DNA from: a crenarchaeote SCGC AAA261-N23
GTDB lineage: Archaea; Thermoproteota; Thermoprotei; Gearchaeales; Gearchaeaceae
NCBI GenBank assembly: GCA_000375685.1
Contig: AQVQ01000046.1
Location: 1-8,584 of the forward strand
Reading direction: 5' to 3'
Length of the DNA stretch: 8,584 nt
The position numbers and the translations under genes were made by a program. Every line of letters starts with the position of its first letter. The first letter of the stretch is position 1. The notes under the pieces are model-generated. The model ran no database searches. It saw nothing but the letters and a program-made list of their open reading frames with translations, and had not been told where the DNA came from. This document shows positions 1 to 7,070 of the stretch, in pieces.

Positions 1-1607
1 ACGGAATAGGTATAAATCCTCTTACTTCATTTGATTATTTACTATGGGTTCTTTTCGGATATAGTATAGTTACATCAGTAATGCTGGTAACTTTTGGAAG
101 AATTTCAGATATATTTGGTAGAGTAAAGTTGTACAATTTAGGTTTTGCTATATTTACAGCAGGCTCAATATTACTTTCAATTACTCCTAACCAAGGAGAT
201 TTAGGTGCTCTCGAGATAATAATATTTAGAGTTATTCAAGGCATAGGAGGTGCATTTTTATTTTCAAACAGTATTGCCATTATAACCGATTCTTTTCCAC
301 CAAATGAAAGAGGAAAGGCTATGGGAATAAATCAAATTTCCTTTTTAGCAGGTTCTTTAGTAGGATTATTGCTTGGAGGGATTCTTGCACCGATAAACTG
401 GAGATATGTTTTTCTTGTAAGCGTGCCTTTTGGGGTCGTTGGTACATTGTGGTCTTATTTAATGTTGGAGGAAAAGGGGATAATAAACAGAAAACAAAAA
501 ATAGATTGGGCAGGAAACGCTACCTTTGCTATAGGATTAACGGCTATATTGCTAGGTATAACTTATGGACTTAGTCCTTACGGAAATTCAGATATGGGTT
601 GGTCAAATCCTTGGGTTATATTGAGCTTTGCAATCGGAGGAACACTTTTAGCGATATTCCCAATCATCGAAATGAGGGCCGAATATCCAATGTTTAAGCT
701 TGATCTGTTTAAAATAAAAATTTTCACCGCAGGGAACATTGCAAATGTTCTAAATTCATTAGCTAGAGGCGGTGTTATGATAATTCTAATTATCCTGTTA
801 CAAGGTATATGGTTGCCTTTGCACGGATACAGTTTTGAATCTACACCTTTTTGGGCAGGAGTTTATTTGTTGCCTATGACAGTCGGTTTCGTATTATTTG
901 GTCCAATAAGTGGCTATTTGTCCGATAAATATGGAGCAAGACTGCTATCCACACTTGGCATGATAATAACAGCAGCGGCCTTTTTCGCTCTTGCCACTTT
1001 AAATTACAATTTCGATTACTTTACTTTTGCTATAATAATATTTATAATGGGTGTAGGAGGAGGTATGTTTGCAGCTCCTAATACTTCCTCGATAATGAAC
1101 TCAGTACCACCTGAACATAGAGGTGTTGCTTCTGGAATGAGGGCTACTTTGCAAAATGCAGCTCAAACAATTAGTACTGGAATTTTCTTTACTGTTTTAA
1201 TATTCTCTCTTTCATCTAGCTTACCTGCAGCGATAAGCAATGCTTTCAATAGTGTCGGTGCTTCGCAATTGATTCCTTATGTTGAAACAATTACTCCTGA
1301 AGGAGCTTTGTTTTCAGTTTTTTTGGGCTATAATCCTATGGCATCTATATTGAGTCAAATATCCAATACGCAGCAAGGCCAAGTAATACTTGCAAATATT
1401 GGAAACGAAGCCATACAAAAAATATTATATCCTACTTTTTTTGCAAACGCAATAGCTCCGGCTGTAATGTCAGCAATAAGCATAACCTTTTACATAGGCG
1501 GTATACTTTGTATTGCAGCAGCAATTGCCTCTGCATTTAGAGGTAAGAAGTACGTGTATGAGGAAGAGATAAAGAAAGAAGCATTGAAGGCAGGTTTGAA
1601 TAAATAA
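1..1607 (+). CDS. MFS exporter, DHA2 (14-TM drug:H+ antiporter) family, 5' partial
   Basis: This is a polytopic membrane transporter of the major facilitator superfamily, most like the DHA2/EmrB-QacA drug:proton antiporters; its substrate cannot be told from sequence. An ATG at 81 is not the true start. The same frame is open back to base 3, and those 26 codons (GIGINPLTSFDYLLWVLFGY...) are the end of the first periplasmic loop and TM2, so the gene begins upstream of the window. Visible signatures are motif A in the TM2-TM3 loop (FGRISDIFGR), the TM5 region with GSLVGLLLGGIL followed by NWRYVFLVSVPFG, and a second motif-A-like loop in the C-terminal half (GPISGYLSDKYGARL). About 534 residues are present with roughly a dozen hydrophobic segments, in keeping with 14 TMs in the complete protein. 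The C-terminus is short, basic/acidic and cytosolic-looking (EEEIKKEALKAGLNK). The next gene starts 33 bp downstream with its own TATA-like box, so co-transcription is not required. Family assignment is firm; the substrate is unknown. Confidence 0.93.
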   Translation, partial: GIGINPLTSFDYLLWVLFGYSIVTSVMLVTFGRISDIFGRVKLYNLGFAIFTAGSILLSITPNQGDLGALEIIIFRVIQGIGGAFLFSNSIAIITDSFPPNERGKAMGINQISFLAGSLVGLLLGGILAPINWRYVFLVSVPFGVVGTLWSYLMLEEKGIINRKQKIDWAGNATFAIGLTAILLGITYGLSPYGNSDMGWSNPWVILSFAIGGTLLAIFPIIEMRAEYPMFKLDLFKIKIFTAGNIANVLNSLARGGVMIILIILLQGIWLPLHGYSFESTPFWAGVYLLPMTVGFVLFGPISGYLSDKYGARLLSTLGMIITAAAFFALATLNYNFDYFTFAIIIFIMGVGGGMFAAPNTSSIMNSVPPEHRGVASGMRATLQNAAQTISTGIFFTVLIFSLSSSLPAAISNAFNSVGASQLIPYVETITPEGALFSVFLGYNPMASILSQISNTQQGQVILANIGNEAIQKILYPTFFANAIAPAVMSAISITFYIGGILCIAAAIASAFRGKKYVYEEEIKKEALKAGLNK

Positions 1608-1612
1608 TTCAT

Positions 1613-1620
1613 TTTTTAAG
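1613..1620 (+). promoter_or_regulatory. TATA-like box for the GNAT/acyl-CoA synthetase gene (probably leaderless)
   Basis: The sequence TTTTTAAG lies about 21-28 nt upstream of the GTG at 1641, the usual archaeal TATA-to-transcription-start distance if the transcript begins at or next to the GTG. No Shine-Dalgarno-like purine tract lies between the box and the GTG (the spacer is ccaaaaactgtttaatattt). This supports a leaderless mRNA. The same T-run (1612-1617) directly follows the exporter stop codon and could also serve as its U-tract terminator. Assignment is by position and composition only. Confidence 0.5.
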
Positions 1621-1640
1621 CCAAAAACTGTTTAATATTT

Positions 1641-4337
1641 GTGGGTAGCGAAATTGAGTTTATTCCTTTTGAAATAGCGGATGTTGTTTTAAAAGATGGA
1701 TCTACAGTTAGAGTTAAGCCTGCTACAAAAACCGATATCAAAGCTGTAATAGAATTCTTTGAAAATCTTCCTTTAGATACAAGGTATAAAAGGTTCATGG
1801 GCTTTGCAATTCCTGATCCAAATGTTTTAATTCCTGAAAATGATGGACTTGCGCTTATTGCAATTCACAATAACAAAGTTATAGCTCATGCTATGTACAA
1901 AAAACAAGGAAATAAAGCTGAAATGGGGGTGGTTGTTGATGATAAATATCAAGGGAAAGGTTTAGGAACGATACTGGTTGGAATGATAACTGAAGCTGCT
2001 TACAGAGCAGGAGTGGAAATAATGGAAGCATTTGTATTACCTGATAATATGCAAATGATAAACGTTCTCAAATCTTTAGGTTTCCCATACAGGCTTGAAA
2101 TTGAACCAGGCTATATCAAAGTAACGTATCCTACATCTTTAACTCCAGAAGCAGTTGAAGCCTTTGATAAAAGAGATTCAATAGCTGCAAGGGAGTCATT
2201 GAGGTATTTCTTGGAACCTAAATCTGTAGCTGTAATAGGAGCATCTAGAGATAAAGGTTCGATTGGTTATGGATTGTTTAAGAATATAATCGAAGGCGGT
2301 TTTACAGGTGTTTGTTATCCTGTAAACAATAAGGCAAAGTACGTTATGTCAGTGAAAGCTTATCGTTCGATAAAAGAAATTGAAGATAATATAGATATAG
2401 CCTTTATTGTCGTTCCAGCGAAGGAAGTTCTAAATGTAGCGAAGGAATGTGCAGAAAAGGGCGTTAAAGGTTTGGTTGTTATATCATCAGGTTTTGCTGA
2501 AATAGGTGAGGAAGGAAAGAAATTGCAGGATGAACTGCTTAACATATGCAGACAAAGCGGTATGAGGTTAATAGGACCTAATTGTATGGGTATAGTTAAT
2601 ACAGATCCCTTAATCAATCTTAATGGCCAGTTTTCAAGTTTTAAGCCAAAAGAAGGAAATATAGGATTTTTCTCCCAATCGGGAGCTCTAGGTATAAGCG
2701 TTATTGAATATGCCAACATGCTTGATTTAGGGCTTTCATCTTTTATTTCGGTAGGAAATAAAGCGGATATTTCAGGTAATGATGCTTTGCAATATTGGGA
2801 ATTTGATGATAGAACAAAGGTAATATTACTTTATCTAGAATCCTTTGGGAATCCTAGGAAATTCTCAAGAATTGCTAGAAGGATTTCAAAGTTTAAGCCT
2901 ATAATTGTAGTAAAGGGAGGGAGGTCTCTAGCAGGTCTTAGAGCTGCTCAATCACATACAGGCGCAATAGTAATGGGCTCAAATCTTAGCTTGGATGCAC
3001 TTTTTAAACAGTGTGGTGTAATAAGAACGGATACTTTGAGTGAAATGTTCGATATTGCTGAACTATTGGTTACACAACCTTTACCAAGAGGAAGAAGGGT
3101 TGGGATAATAACAAATGCAGGGGGCGCTGGGATTCTTGCAGCAGATGCTTGCGAAGCTGCAGGATTAGAAGTTGTAGAATTTACTCCAAGTCTTAAGGAA
3201 AAATTGAGATCTTTTCTCTTACCTATAGCTAGTGTAAATAATCCTGTAGATTTATCTGCACAATCTTCTCCAATTCATTACTATTATGCAATATCTGAAG
3301 TCCTTAAAAGCAATGAAATTGATTCATTGATTGTTATATATGTTCCTCCTGTAAAATTGGAAGTTGAAGAAGTAGCAAGCAATATAACAAAAGCTGTATA
3401 TGAGCTAAAATCTTTAAACATTCCTGTGGTTTCTGTTTTTCTAGCTTTTCGTGGAGTAACTCATATATTAAGTTATAAAGATTTAAAGATACCATCCTAT
3501 CCTTTTCCAGAAGATGCAGTTAAAGCCCTGAGTAAAGTAATTGAATATAGCGAATGGAAAAGAAAACCTTTAGGAAAATATGTAAGACCTAAAGATGTTG
3601 ATAGATTATCAGCAATTTCATTGATTTCAAAAAGATTAAAAGAAGGTTATGAATGGTTAAGCTTTGAAGATTGTATAAAGCTGCTAGGGTATTACAATAT
3701 CCAATTTGCAAATACATTTGTTTGCAAAAGTCCAGAAGAAATAAAGGAAAAATGTAGTAGTCTGGAGGGAAACTTTGCTTTAAAAGCTGCGGGTAAAGAT
3801 ATTATTCATAAAACTGAGCTTGGCGCTGTTAAGCTAAACTTGAAAGCTAAAGATTTATACAATGAAGCCATTAAAATGAAGGAAGAACTAATTGCAAAAG
3901 GTAAAAATGCTGAATATTTTATCATTCAAGAAATGGTTTATGGAGGTATGGAAATGATAATAGGTGTTACCAATGATCCTATATTTGGCCCATTAGTTGT
4001 ATGCGGACTAGGTGGAATAGCTACTGAGCTAATAAAAGATGTTTCTGTAAGACTTACCCCTTTAACTGATTTAGATGTTGATGAAATGATAAAAAATCTC
4101 AAGATGTATCCTTTGCTTACAGGTTATAGAAAAGGAGAAATATATGATGTTGAGTCTTTTAAAGATTTGATAATTAGAGTAGGTACGCTTGTTGAAGATA
4201 TTCCTGAAATTATTGAAATGGATTTAAATCCTGTATTTTTAATGCCTAAAGGAAAAGGAGCTAAAGTTGTTGATGCAAGAATAAGGATAGGAAAGGTAAA
4301 GCCTTATGTTACAATAGGTGCAAAAAGCTTTAAATAG
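1641..4337 (+). CDS. GNAT acetyltransferase fused to ADP-forming acetate/acyl-CoA synthetase (alpha+beta)
   Basis: An 898-residue cytosolic fusion. Residues ~15-165 are a GNAT N-acetyltransferase domain with the acetyl-CoA pyrophosphate loop Q104-GKGLG-109. Residues ~188-285 are a Rossmann CoA-binding domain (SVAVIGASRDKGSIG at 195-209). Residues ~305-480 are a succinyl-CoA-ligase-like domain with SQSGALG (345-351) and the phospho-histidine motif QSHTGA (His439). Residues ~484-640 are the second ligase subdomain (VGIITNAGGAG). Residues ~665-890 are an ATP-grasp_5 beta part with IIHKTELGAV (His723), QEMVYGG and EMDLNPV. Known family chemistry is acyl-CoA + ADP + Pi = acid + ATP + CoA, with phosphate relayed between two histidines; both are present, so ligase activity is plausible. 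This differs from bacterial Pat/YfiQ lysine acetyltransferases, where the ligase part has lost activity and the GNAT is C-terminal. The acyl substrate and GNAT target are unknown. GTG 1641 is the first start after an in-frame stop at 1617 and leaves a full GNAT domain. A protein acetyltransferase linked to acetyl-CoA supply is inference. Confidence 0.93.
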   Translation: MGSEIEFIPFEIADVVLKDGSTVRVKPATKTDIKAVIEFFENLPLDTRYKRFMGFAIPDPNVLIPENDGLALIAIHNNKVIAHAMYKKQGNKAEMGVVVDDKYQGKGLGTILVGMITEAAYRAGVEIMEAFVLPDNMQMINVLKSLGFPYRLEIEPGYIKVTYPTSLTPEAVEAFDKRDSIAARESLRYFLEPKSVAVIGASRDKGSIGYGLFKNIIEGGFTGVCYPVNNKAKYVMSVKAYRSIKEIEDNIDIAFIVVPAKEVLNVAKECAEKGVKGLVVISSGFAEIGEEGKKLQDELLNICRQSGMRLIGPNCMGIVNTDPLINLNGQFSSFKPKEGNIGFFSQSGALGISVIEYANMLDLGLSSFISVGNKADISGNDALQYWEFDDRTKVILLYLESFGNPRKFSRIARRISKFKPIIVVKGGRSLAGLRAAQSHTGAIVMGSNLSLDALFKQCGVIRTDTLSEMFDIAELLVTQPLPRGRRVGIITNAGGAGILAADACEAAGLEVVEFTPSLKEKLRSFLLPIASVNNPVDLSAQSSPIHYYYAISEVLKSNEIDSLIVIYVPPVKLEVEEVASNITKAVYELKSLNIPVVSVFLAFRGVTHILSYKDLKIPSYPFPEDAVKALSKVIEYSEWKRKPLGKYVRPKDVDRLSAISLISKRLKEGYEWLSFEDCIKLLGYYNIQFANTFVCKSPEEIKEKCSSLEGNFALKAAGKDIIHKTELGAVKLNLKAKDLYNEAIKMKEELIAKGKNAEYFIIQEMVYGGMEMIIGVTNDPIFGPLVVCGLGGIATELIKDVSVRLTPLTDLDVDEMIKNLKMYPLLTGYRKGEIYDVESFKDLIIRVGTLVEDIPEIIEMDLNPVFLMPKGKGAKVVDARIRIGKVKPYVTIGAKSFK

Positions 4338-4363
4338 CCACTCATCAAATACCTCAGTATAAA

Positions 4364-4369
4364 TTTTTT
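4364..4369 (+). terminator. Possible T-tract terminator after the acyl-CoA synthetase gene
   Basis: A run of six T lies 26 nt after the stop codon at 4335-4337, in a short AT-rich stretch. Archaeal RNA polymerase terminates at U-rich tracts without needing a hairpin, so this is a reasonable 3' end. No stable stem precedes it. In DNA this AT-rich, T-runs are common, so the call is tentative. Confidence 0.3.
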
Positions 4370-4380
4370 AAATTAAAATC

Positions 4381-4555
4381 TGAAAATTTCCTTAAAAGAC
4401 TTAAGAGAGGGACCATAATAGTAAACCTTATTCTTAAATATTCGATGGATGTTTTTAAAATATTTTTATTAAGAAAACAATAAGAATGATTTAATCCTAA
4501 GTTATTTTTAAAACTAATTACCGCATTATTAAATTCATATCAAAAAGCTTTCTTA
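4381..4555. other. AT-rich intergenic stretch with no recognised gene
   Basis: No ORF of convincing length, tRNA, C/D-box RNA or CRISPR-like repeat is seen on either strand here. The stretch contains small AT-rich inverted repeats, such as CTTAA(5 nt)TTAAG at 4391-4405, and a 12-codon ATG frame at 4445 without a ribosome site. These look like compositional noise. The informative part of the intergenic region is the 60-70 bp just downstream, next to the promoter. Confidence 0.5.
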
Positions 4556-4559
4556 TTCC

Positions 4560-4584
4560 GGGTCTCCCAAATTTTGGTAAACCC
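4560..4584. promoter_or_regulatory. 25-bp interrupted palindrome, putative operator upstream of the secreted-protein promoter
   Basis: The arms read GGGT-N3-CCAAA-T-TTTGG-N3-ACCC and are symmetric around T4572: two nested inverted repeats (4 bp and 5 bp) with equal 3-nt spacers and a single central base. The one-base centre makes it unsuited to an RNA hairpin but typical of a site bound by a dimeric helix-turn-helix regulator on DNA. It ends 4 bp before the TATA-like box at 4589, where a bound protein would either block or recruit TBP/TFB. The GC-containing arms stand out in an otherwise very AT-rich intergenic region. The regulator is not in the window. Confidence 0.55.
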
Positions 4585-4588
4585 AACA

Positions 4589-4596
4589 CTTAAATA
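4589..4596 (+). promoter_or_regulatory. TATA-like box for the leader ORF / secreted-protein transcript
   Basis: CTTAAATA resembles archaeal TATA boxes. Transcription starting about 25 nt downstream of its centre would begin near 4616-4620, immediately before or at the GGTGAT ribosome site of the 17-codon leader ORF. The mRNA leader would then be only about 8-12 nt. The palindrome immediately upstream supports this as a regulated promoter. The transcription start is predicted, not seen. Confidence 0.55.
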
Positions 4597-4617
4597 ACAT
4601 TATTTTGTTTGTTTTTT

Positions 4618-4623
4618 GGTGAT
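4618..4623 (+). promoter_or_regulatory. Shine-Dalgarno site of the leader ORF
   Basis: GGTGAT matches the archaeal 16S rRNA 3' end (complement of ATCACC) and sits 4 nt before the ATG at 4628. It is the reason for taking the very short ORF seriously, because the large gene's own start lies more than 50 nt further downstream. Confidence 0.5.
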
Positions 4624-4627
4624 TTGA

Positions 4628-4681
4628 ATGAAAATCGTCATAGAAGAGAGATTGCTAAAAGAGGTAATAAAACGTGAATAA
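4628..4681 (+). CDS. 17-aa leader peptide (upstream ORF) overlapping the secreted-protein start
   Basis: A small ORF, ATG to TAA, encodes MKIVIEERLLKEVIKRE, a charged and probably helical peptide with no recognised family. It has a good Shine-Dalgarno site (GGTGAT, 4618-4623) and is the first ORF of the predicted transcript. Its last codons run across the ribosome site (GAGGT, 4661-4665) and GTG start (4674) of the large secreted protein, with an 8-nt overlap in another frame. Ribosomes finishing the peptide would therefore stop on top of the next start. This arrangement is typical of translational coupling or leader-peptide control, which is inference. It could also be a chance ORF at this length. 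Confidence 0.4.
   Translation: MKIVIEERLLKEVIKRE
4661..4665 (+). promoter_or_regulatory. Shine-Dalgarno site deciding the GTG start at 4674
   Basis: GAGGT lies 8 nt upstream of GTG 4674. An in-frame stop (TAA 4668-4670) precedes the GTG, so no longer N-terminus is possible. The GTG also places a standard signal peptide exactly at the N-terminus. The site is inside the leader ORF. Confidence 0.6.
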
Positions 4682-7070
4682 AAATATTTTAGCTATTTTT
4701 AGTGTGGTAATAATATTTCTAGTAATATCTTCTACAGTAGTAGGTGCAATTAGTACTAGCTATTCTAAAAGTATTAGTTATAATGTTAGTGATGTTACTT
4801 ATAGTAATCTAAATAATGATTTAGAAAATAATCAAGGTAGCAGTTTAAGTAATTATGCTTCTAATTCAGTCCAAAATGCTAGCTTATATAGAATATTGAA
4901 TACGAGTAGCCCAGGATACTTTGCAGGAGTAACAGGTGTTGCTATAGATGGTAACAAAGTTTTTATAGCTGATTTTTTCAATCAAAGAATACAAGTTTTT
5001 TCTACTAACGGAAGTTTTCTTTATTCATTCAATGTATCTTTCTATCAATGGCCACAGGGATTTAGGCCATCAAGTATAGCAATCGATACAACCCATCATT
5101 TGATATACTTAGGTGGAAGCGATGAAGGTACTGATAGTTATTACAACGGAACAACTTTGGTATATCCTAATATAAAAGTATATACAGAAGATGGGAAGTT
5201 TTTGAAAGGTCTTGTTATTAATTGCGGGGTTGGAGCTGTTATATTAGCTACTGATAAATATGGATATATCTATGAAGTTGAAAATTGTTTCGGAGTAGGC
5301 ATTATAAAATTATCTACAAACGGTACAATTGTTAAAAGATTTGGTTCGGATTCAGGTGGATATTATTTAGGCGTAACAGTTTATGGAAACTATGTTTATG
5401 CAGTAAGACAAACAAATAATCCATGTAATGAAAGTATTGTAATTCAAGCAATTAAAAATAATGACTCTGGCATGATTGCAGGAAGGTGTGTAGTTGAAAA
5501 GTATACTTTAAATGGAACTTTGGTAGAAGCTTGGGGTAATTCAACAAGTTTTGGCGGTCCATTTGCTATACCCACAGGTATTGGCTTTGATGGAAATTAT
5601 GTTTATGTACCACAGGACGGTAAAGTTCTTATATTTAAAGATAATGGAAATGGTACTGTTGGAACATTGGTAAAAGTTTTGGGAGGAATAGGAAATGGTC
5701 CTGATCAATTTTTAATTTATAATCCGTACTATCTAAATAATGGTGTTTATGAGCTTACTCACCAACAAATTGATATAGATAATAATAGTAACATATACAT
5801 AACTGATTATGGAAATGATAGAGTAAAAGTCTATAATTCTACTTTTAATTTGATAAGAATTTTTGGTGGAAAGCCAACATTGTTTGCAGTTTATAACGAC
5901 TTCCCTATGTATGTTGATTCCGAAGGATATATCTATGTTGTTGATAAAGATTTATTAGGTAACCTTAGAGTTACTAAGATAGATAATTCGGGTAACCTTT
6001 TATTCAGAACTTATTTAAACATAACGAATTCTCCGAGCATTTTTCTTATTAGACCTCTCGAGGATTTGGTCGTGTATAATAATACTTTTATTCTTAATAT
6101 GTGGTGGACTGATGGATGGGGCTACTATCGTGGAATAATTTCATACAATTACACTGGTGGAAGGGTAGCTTATTATTTTCCAAAAGCATGGCTAGACGGT
6201 TTAGCTATTGATGGTAATGGCACTGTCTACACACTCCAACTCGCGCCTGATTTAATACTAGGTTTAAACGCTAAGCTTAATAAAATTTTATACAATATAA
6301 CAATTCCTAATTCTGTAGAAATGTTTGGTTCCGGAGGATTTACCGTAAGTCAGCAAGGAGACATATATATCCTTAGTAACATCGGCAACGGTCATAATTC
6401 CATATTCGTTTACTCTAATAAAGGATTTCAAGAATATTATATTCAAGAACCAAACAATTTATTGTTCTATTCAATATCAGTAAGTTCTGGCGGTGTTGAG
6501 TATTTATCTGGTGATTCTTATATCCTCAATGATAACAAAACAGGCTCTACTATATTTGAATATGTAGGTAGCTTTTTATTTTCAAACGATACTCTTCCAG
6601 TCAACTTTATTGCGCATGATAACTTTTTCTTTGATTTGCATTTTGGTAATAACTATTTATATGCTGTTAAATACATGAACAAAAATCCTTATCCAGCTTC
6701 AATTTATATCATTAAACCAAAACTTATCTCTAGTGTAATTGCAGGAAAAGTTGTTGATAATAACGGTAATGCAATTGTAGGTGCTACAATTAGAGATGTA
6801 GGCGTATTCGGCGTTGAGCATGAAACAAAGACAGATAGCAATGGATTCTACAATTTGGTAACCTTTAGTGGCTATAATGAAATTTTAGCATGGTCTCAAA
6901 ACTACGCACCTCAAGTAAAAATTTTAAATACTACAACTGGTGCAATAGTTAATTTCAATTTAACTCCAATTAACCAGTTTAATTTATCTTTTGCATTTTC
7001 TTCAGTCCATCCTTATCCATTAAGAATAGATGGGGGGTGTAACATCGCGTCAAGCATTTACGATTTCTAA
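4674..7070 (+). CDS. Secreted NHL/beta-propeller surface protein with carboxypeptidase-regulatory-like domain (frame broken at 3' end)
   Basis: 798 codons as read. Residues 1-25 are a Sec signal peptide (two basic residues, hydrophobic core, ...SSTVVGA), so the protein is exported. Residues ~75-680 are about ten to twelve NHL-like propeller repeats of the form 'IDxxGNIYITDYGNDRVKVY...G', for example GVAIDGNKVFIADFFNQRIQVF and IDIDNNSNIYITDYGNDRVKVY; this is enough for two propellers. Residues ~688-770 are a carboxypeptidase-regulatory-like beta-sandwich (IAGKVVDNNGNAIVGATI...TDSNGFYNL). About two dozen N-x-S/T sequons suggest heavy glycosylation. Four cysteines (184, 205, 251, 272) fall in one propeller section and could form disulfides. 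Such proteins usually bind partners or glycans at the cell surface; no enzyme motif is seen. The last ~12 residues after Asp786 look spurious: the frame shifts in a G6 run, and the natural continuation lies in another frame from 7033. Domain calls are good; the function is unknown. Confidence 0.85.
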   Translation: MNKNILAIFSVVIIFLVISSTVVGAISTSYSKSISYNVSDVTYSNLNNDLENNQGSSLSNYASNSVQNASLYRILNTSSPGYFAGVTGVAIDGNKVFIADFFNQRIQVFSTNGSFLYSFNVSFYQWPQGFRPSSIAIDTTHHLIYLGGSDEGTDSYYNGTTLVYPNIKVYTEDGKFLKGLVINCGVGAVILATDKYGYIYEVENCFGVGIIKLSTNGTIVKRFGSDSGGYYLGVTVYGNYVYAVRQTNNPCNESIVIQAIKNNDSGMIAGRCVVEKYTLNGTLVEAWGNSTSFGGPFAIPTGIGFDGNYVYVPQDGKVLIFKDNGNGTVGTLVKVLGGIGNGPDQFLIYNPYYLNNGVYELTHQQIDIDNNSNIYITDYGNDRVKVYNSTFNLIRIFGGKPTLFAVYNDFPMYVDSEGYIYVVDKDLLGNLRVTKIDNSGNLLFRTYLNITNSPSIFLIRPLEDLVVYNNTFILNMWWTDGWGYYRGIISYNYTGGRVAYYFPKAWLDGLAIDGNGTVYTLQLAPDLILGLNAKLNKILYNITIPNSVEMFGSGGFTVSQQGDIYILSNIGNGHNSIFVYSNKGFQEYYIQEPNNLLFYSISVSSGGVEYLSGDSYILNDNKTGSTIFEYVGSFLFSNDTLPVNFIAHDNFFFDLHFGNNYLYAVKYMNKNPYPASIYIIKPKLISSVIAGKVVDNNGNAIVGATIRDVGVFGVEHETKTDSNGFYNLVTFSGYNEILAWSQNYAPQVKILNTTTGAIVNFNLTPINQFNLSFAFSSVHPYPLRIDGGCNIASSIYDF
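7032..7037 (+). other. G6 homopolymer at a frameshift inside the secreted-protein gene
   Basis: Six consecutive G follow the Asp786 codon. Read as given, the frame ends 11 codons after the run at TAA 7068-7070. Removing one G joins the upstream frame to a reading frame open from 7033 to the window end (517 codons), giving a smooth Ig-like continuation (LRIDGGVTSRQAFTISNLG). The cause could be a sequencing or assembly indel, a slippage-prone phase-variable tract, programmed slippage, or a recent inactivating mutation; the sequence alone does not decide between them. Confidence 0.8.

Noticed and set aside
81..1607. ATG 81 as the true start of the exporter
   Set aside because: It would delete TM1-TM2, and the upstream in-frame codons back to base 3 match the DHA2 family, so the gene is cut by the window edge.
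1616..1798. Minus-strand 60-codon ORF
   Set aside because: It overlaps the start and GNAT domain of the synthetase gene on the opposite strand; no supporting signals.
2360..2719. Minus-strand 119-codon ORF
   Set aside because: It is antisense to the CoA-binding/ligase domain of a well-supported gene and its product looks like no known family.
4445..4483. 12-codon ORF in the intergenic region
   Set aside because: No ribosome site and no TATA box at a usable distance; too short to support.
4428..4494. Imperfect AT-rich inverted repeat (cttattcttaa ... ttaagaaaacaataag)
   Set aside because: The arms need a 4-5 nt bulge and are almost all A/T, which is expected by chance in this intergenic DNA.
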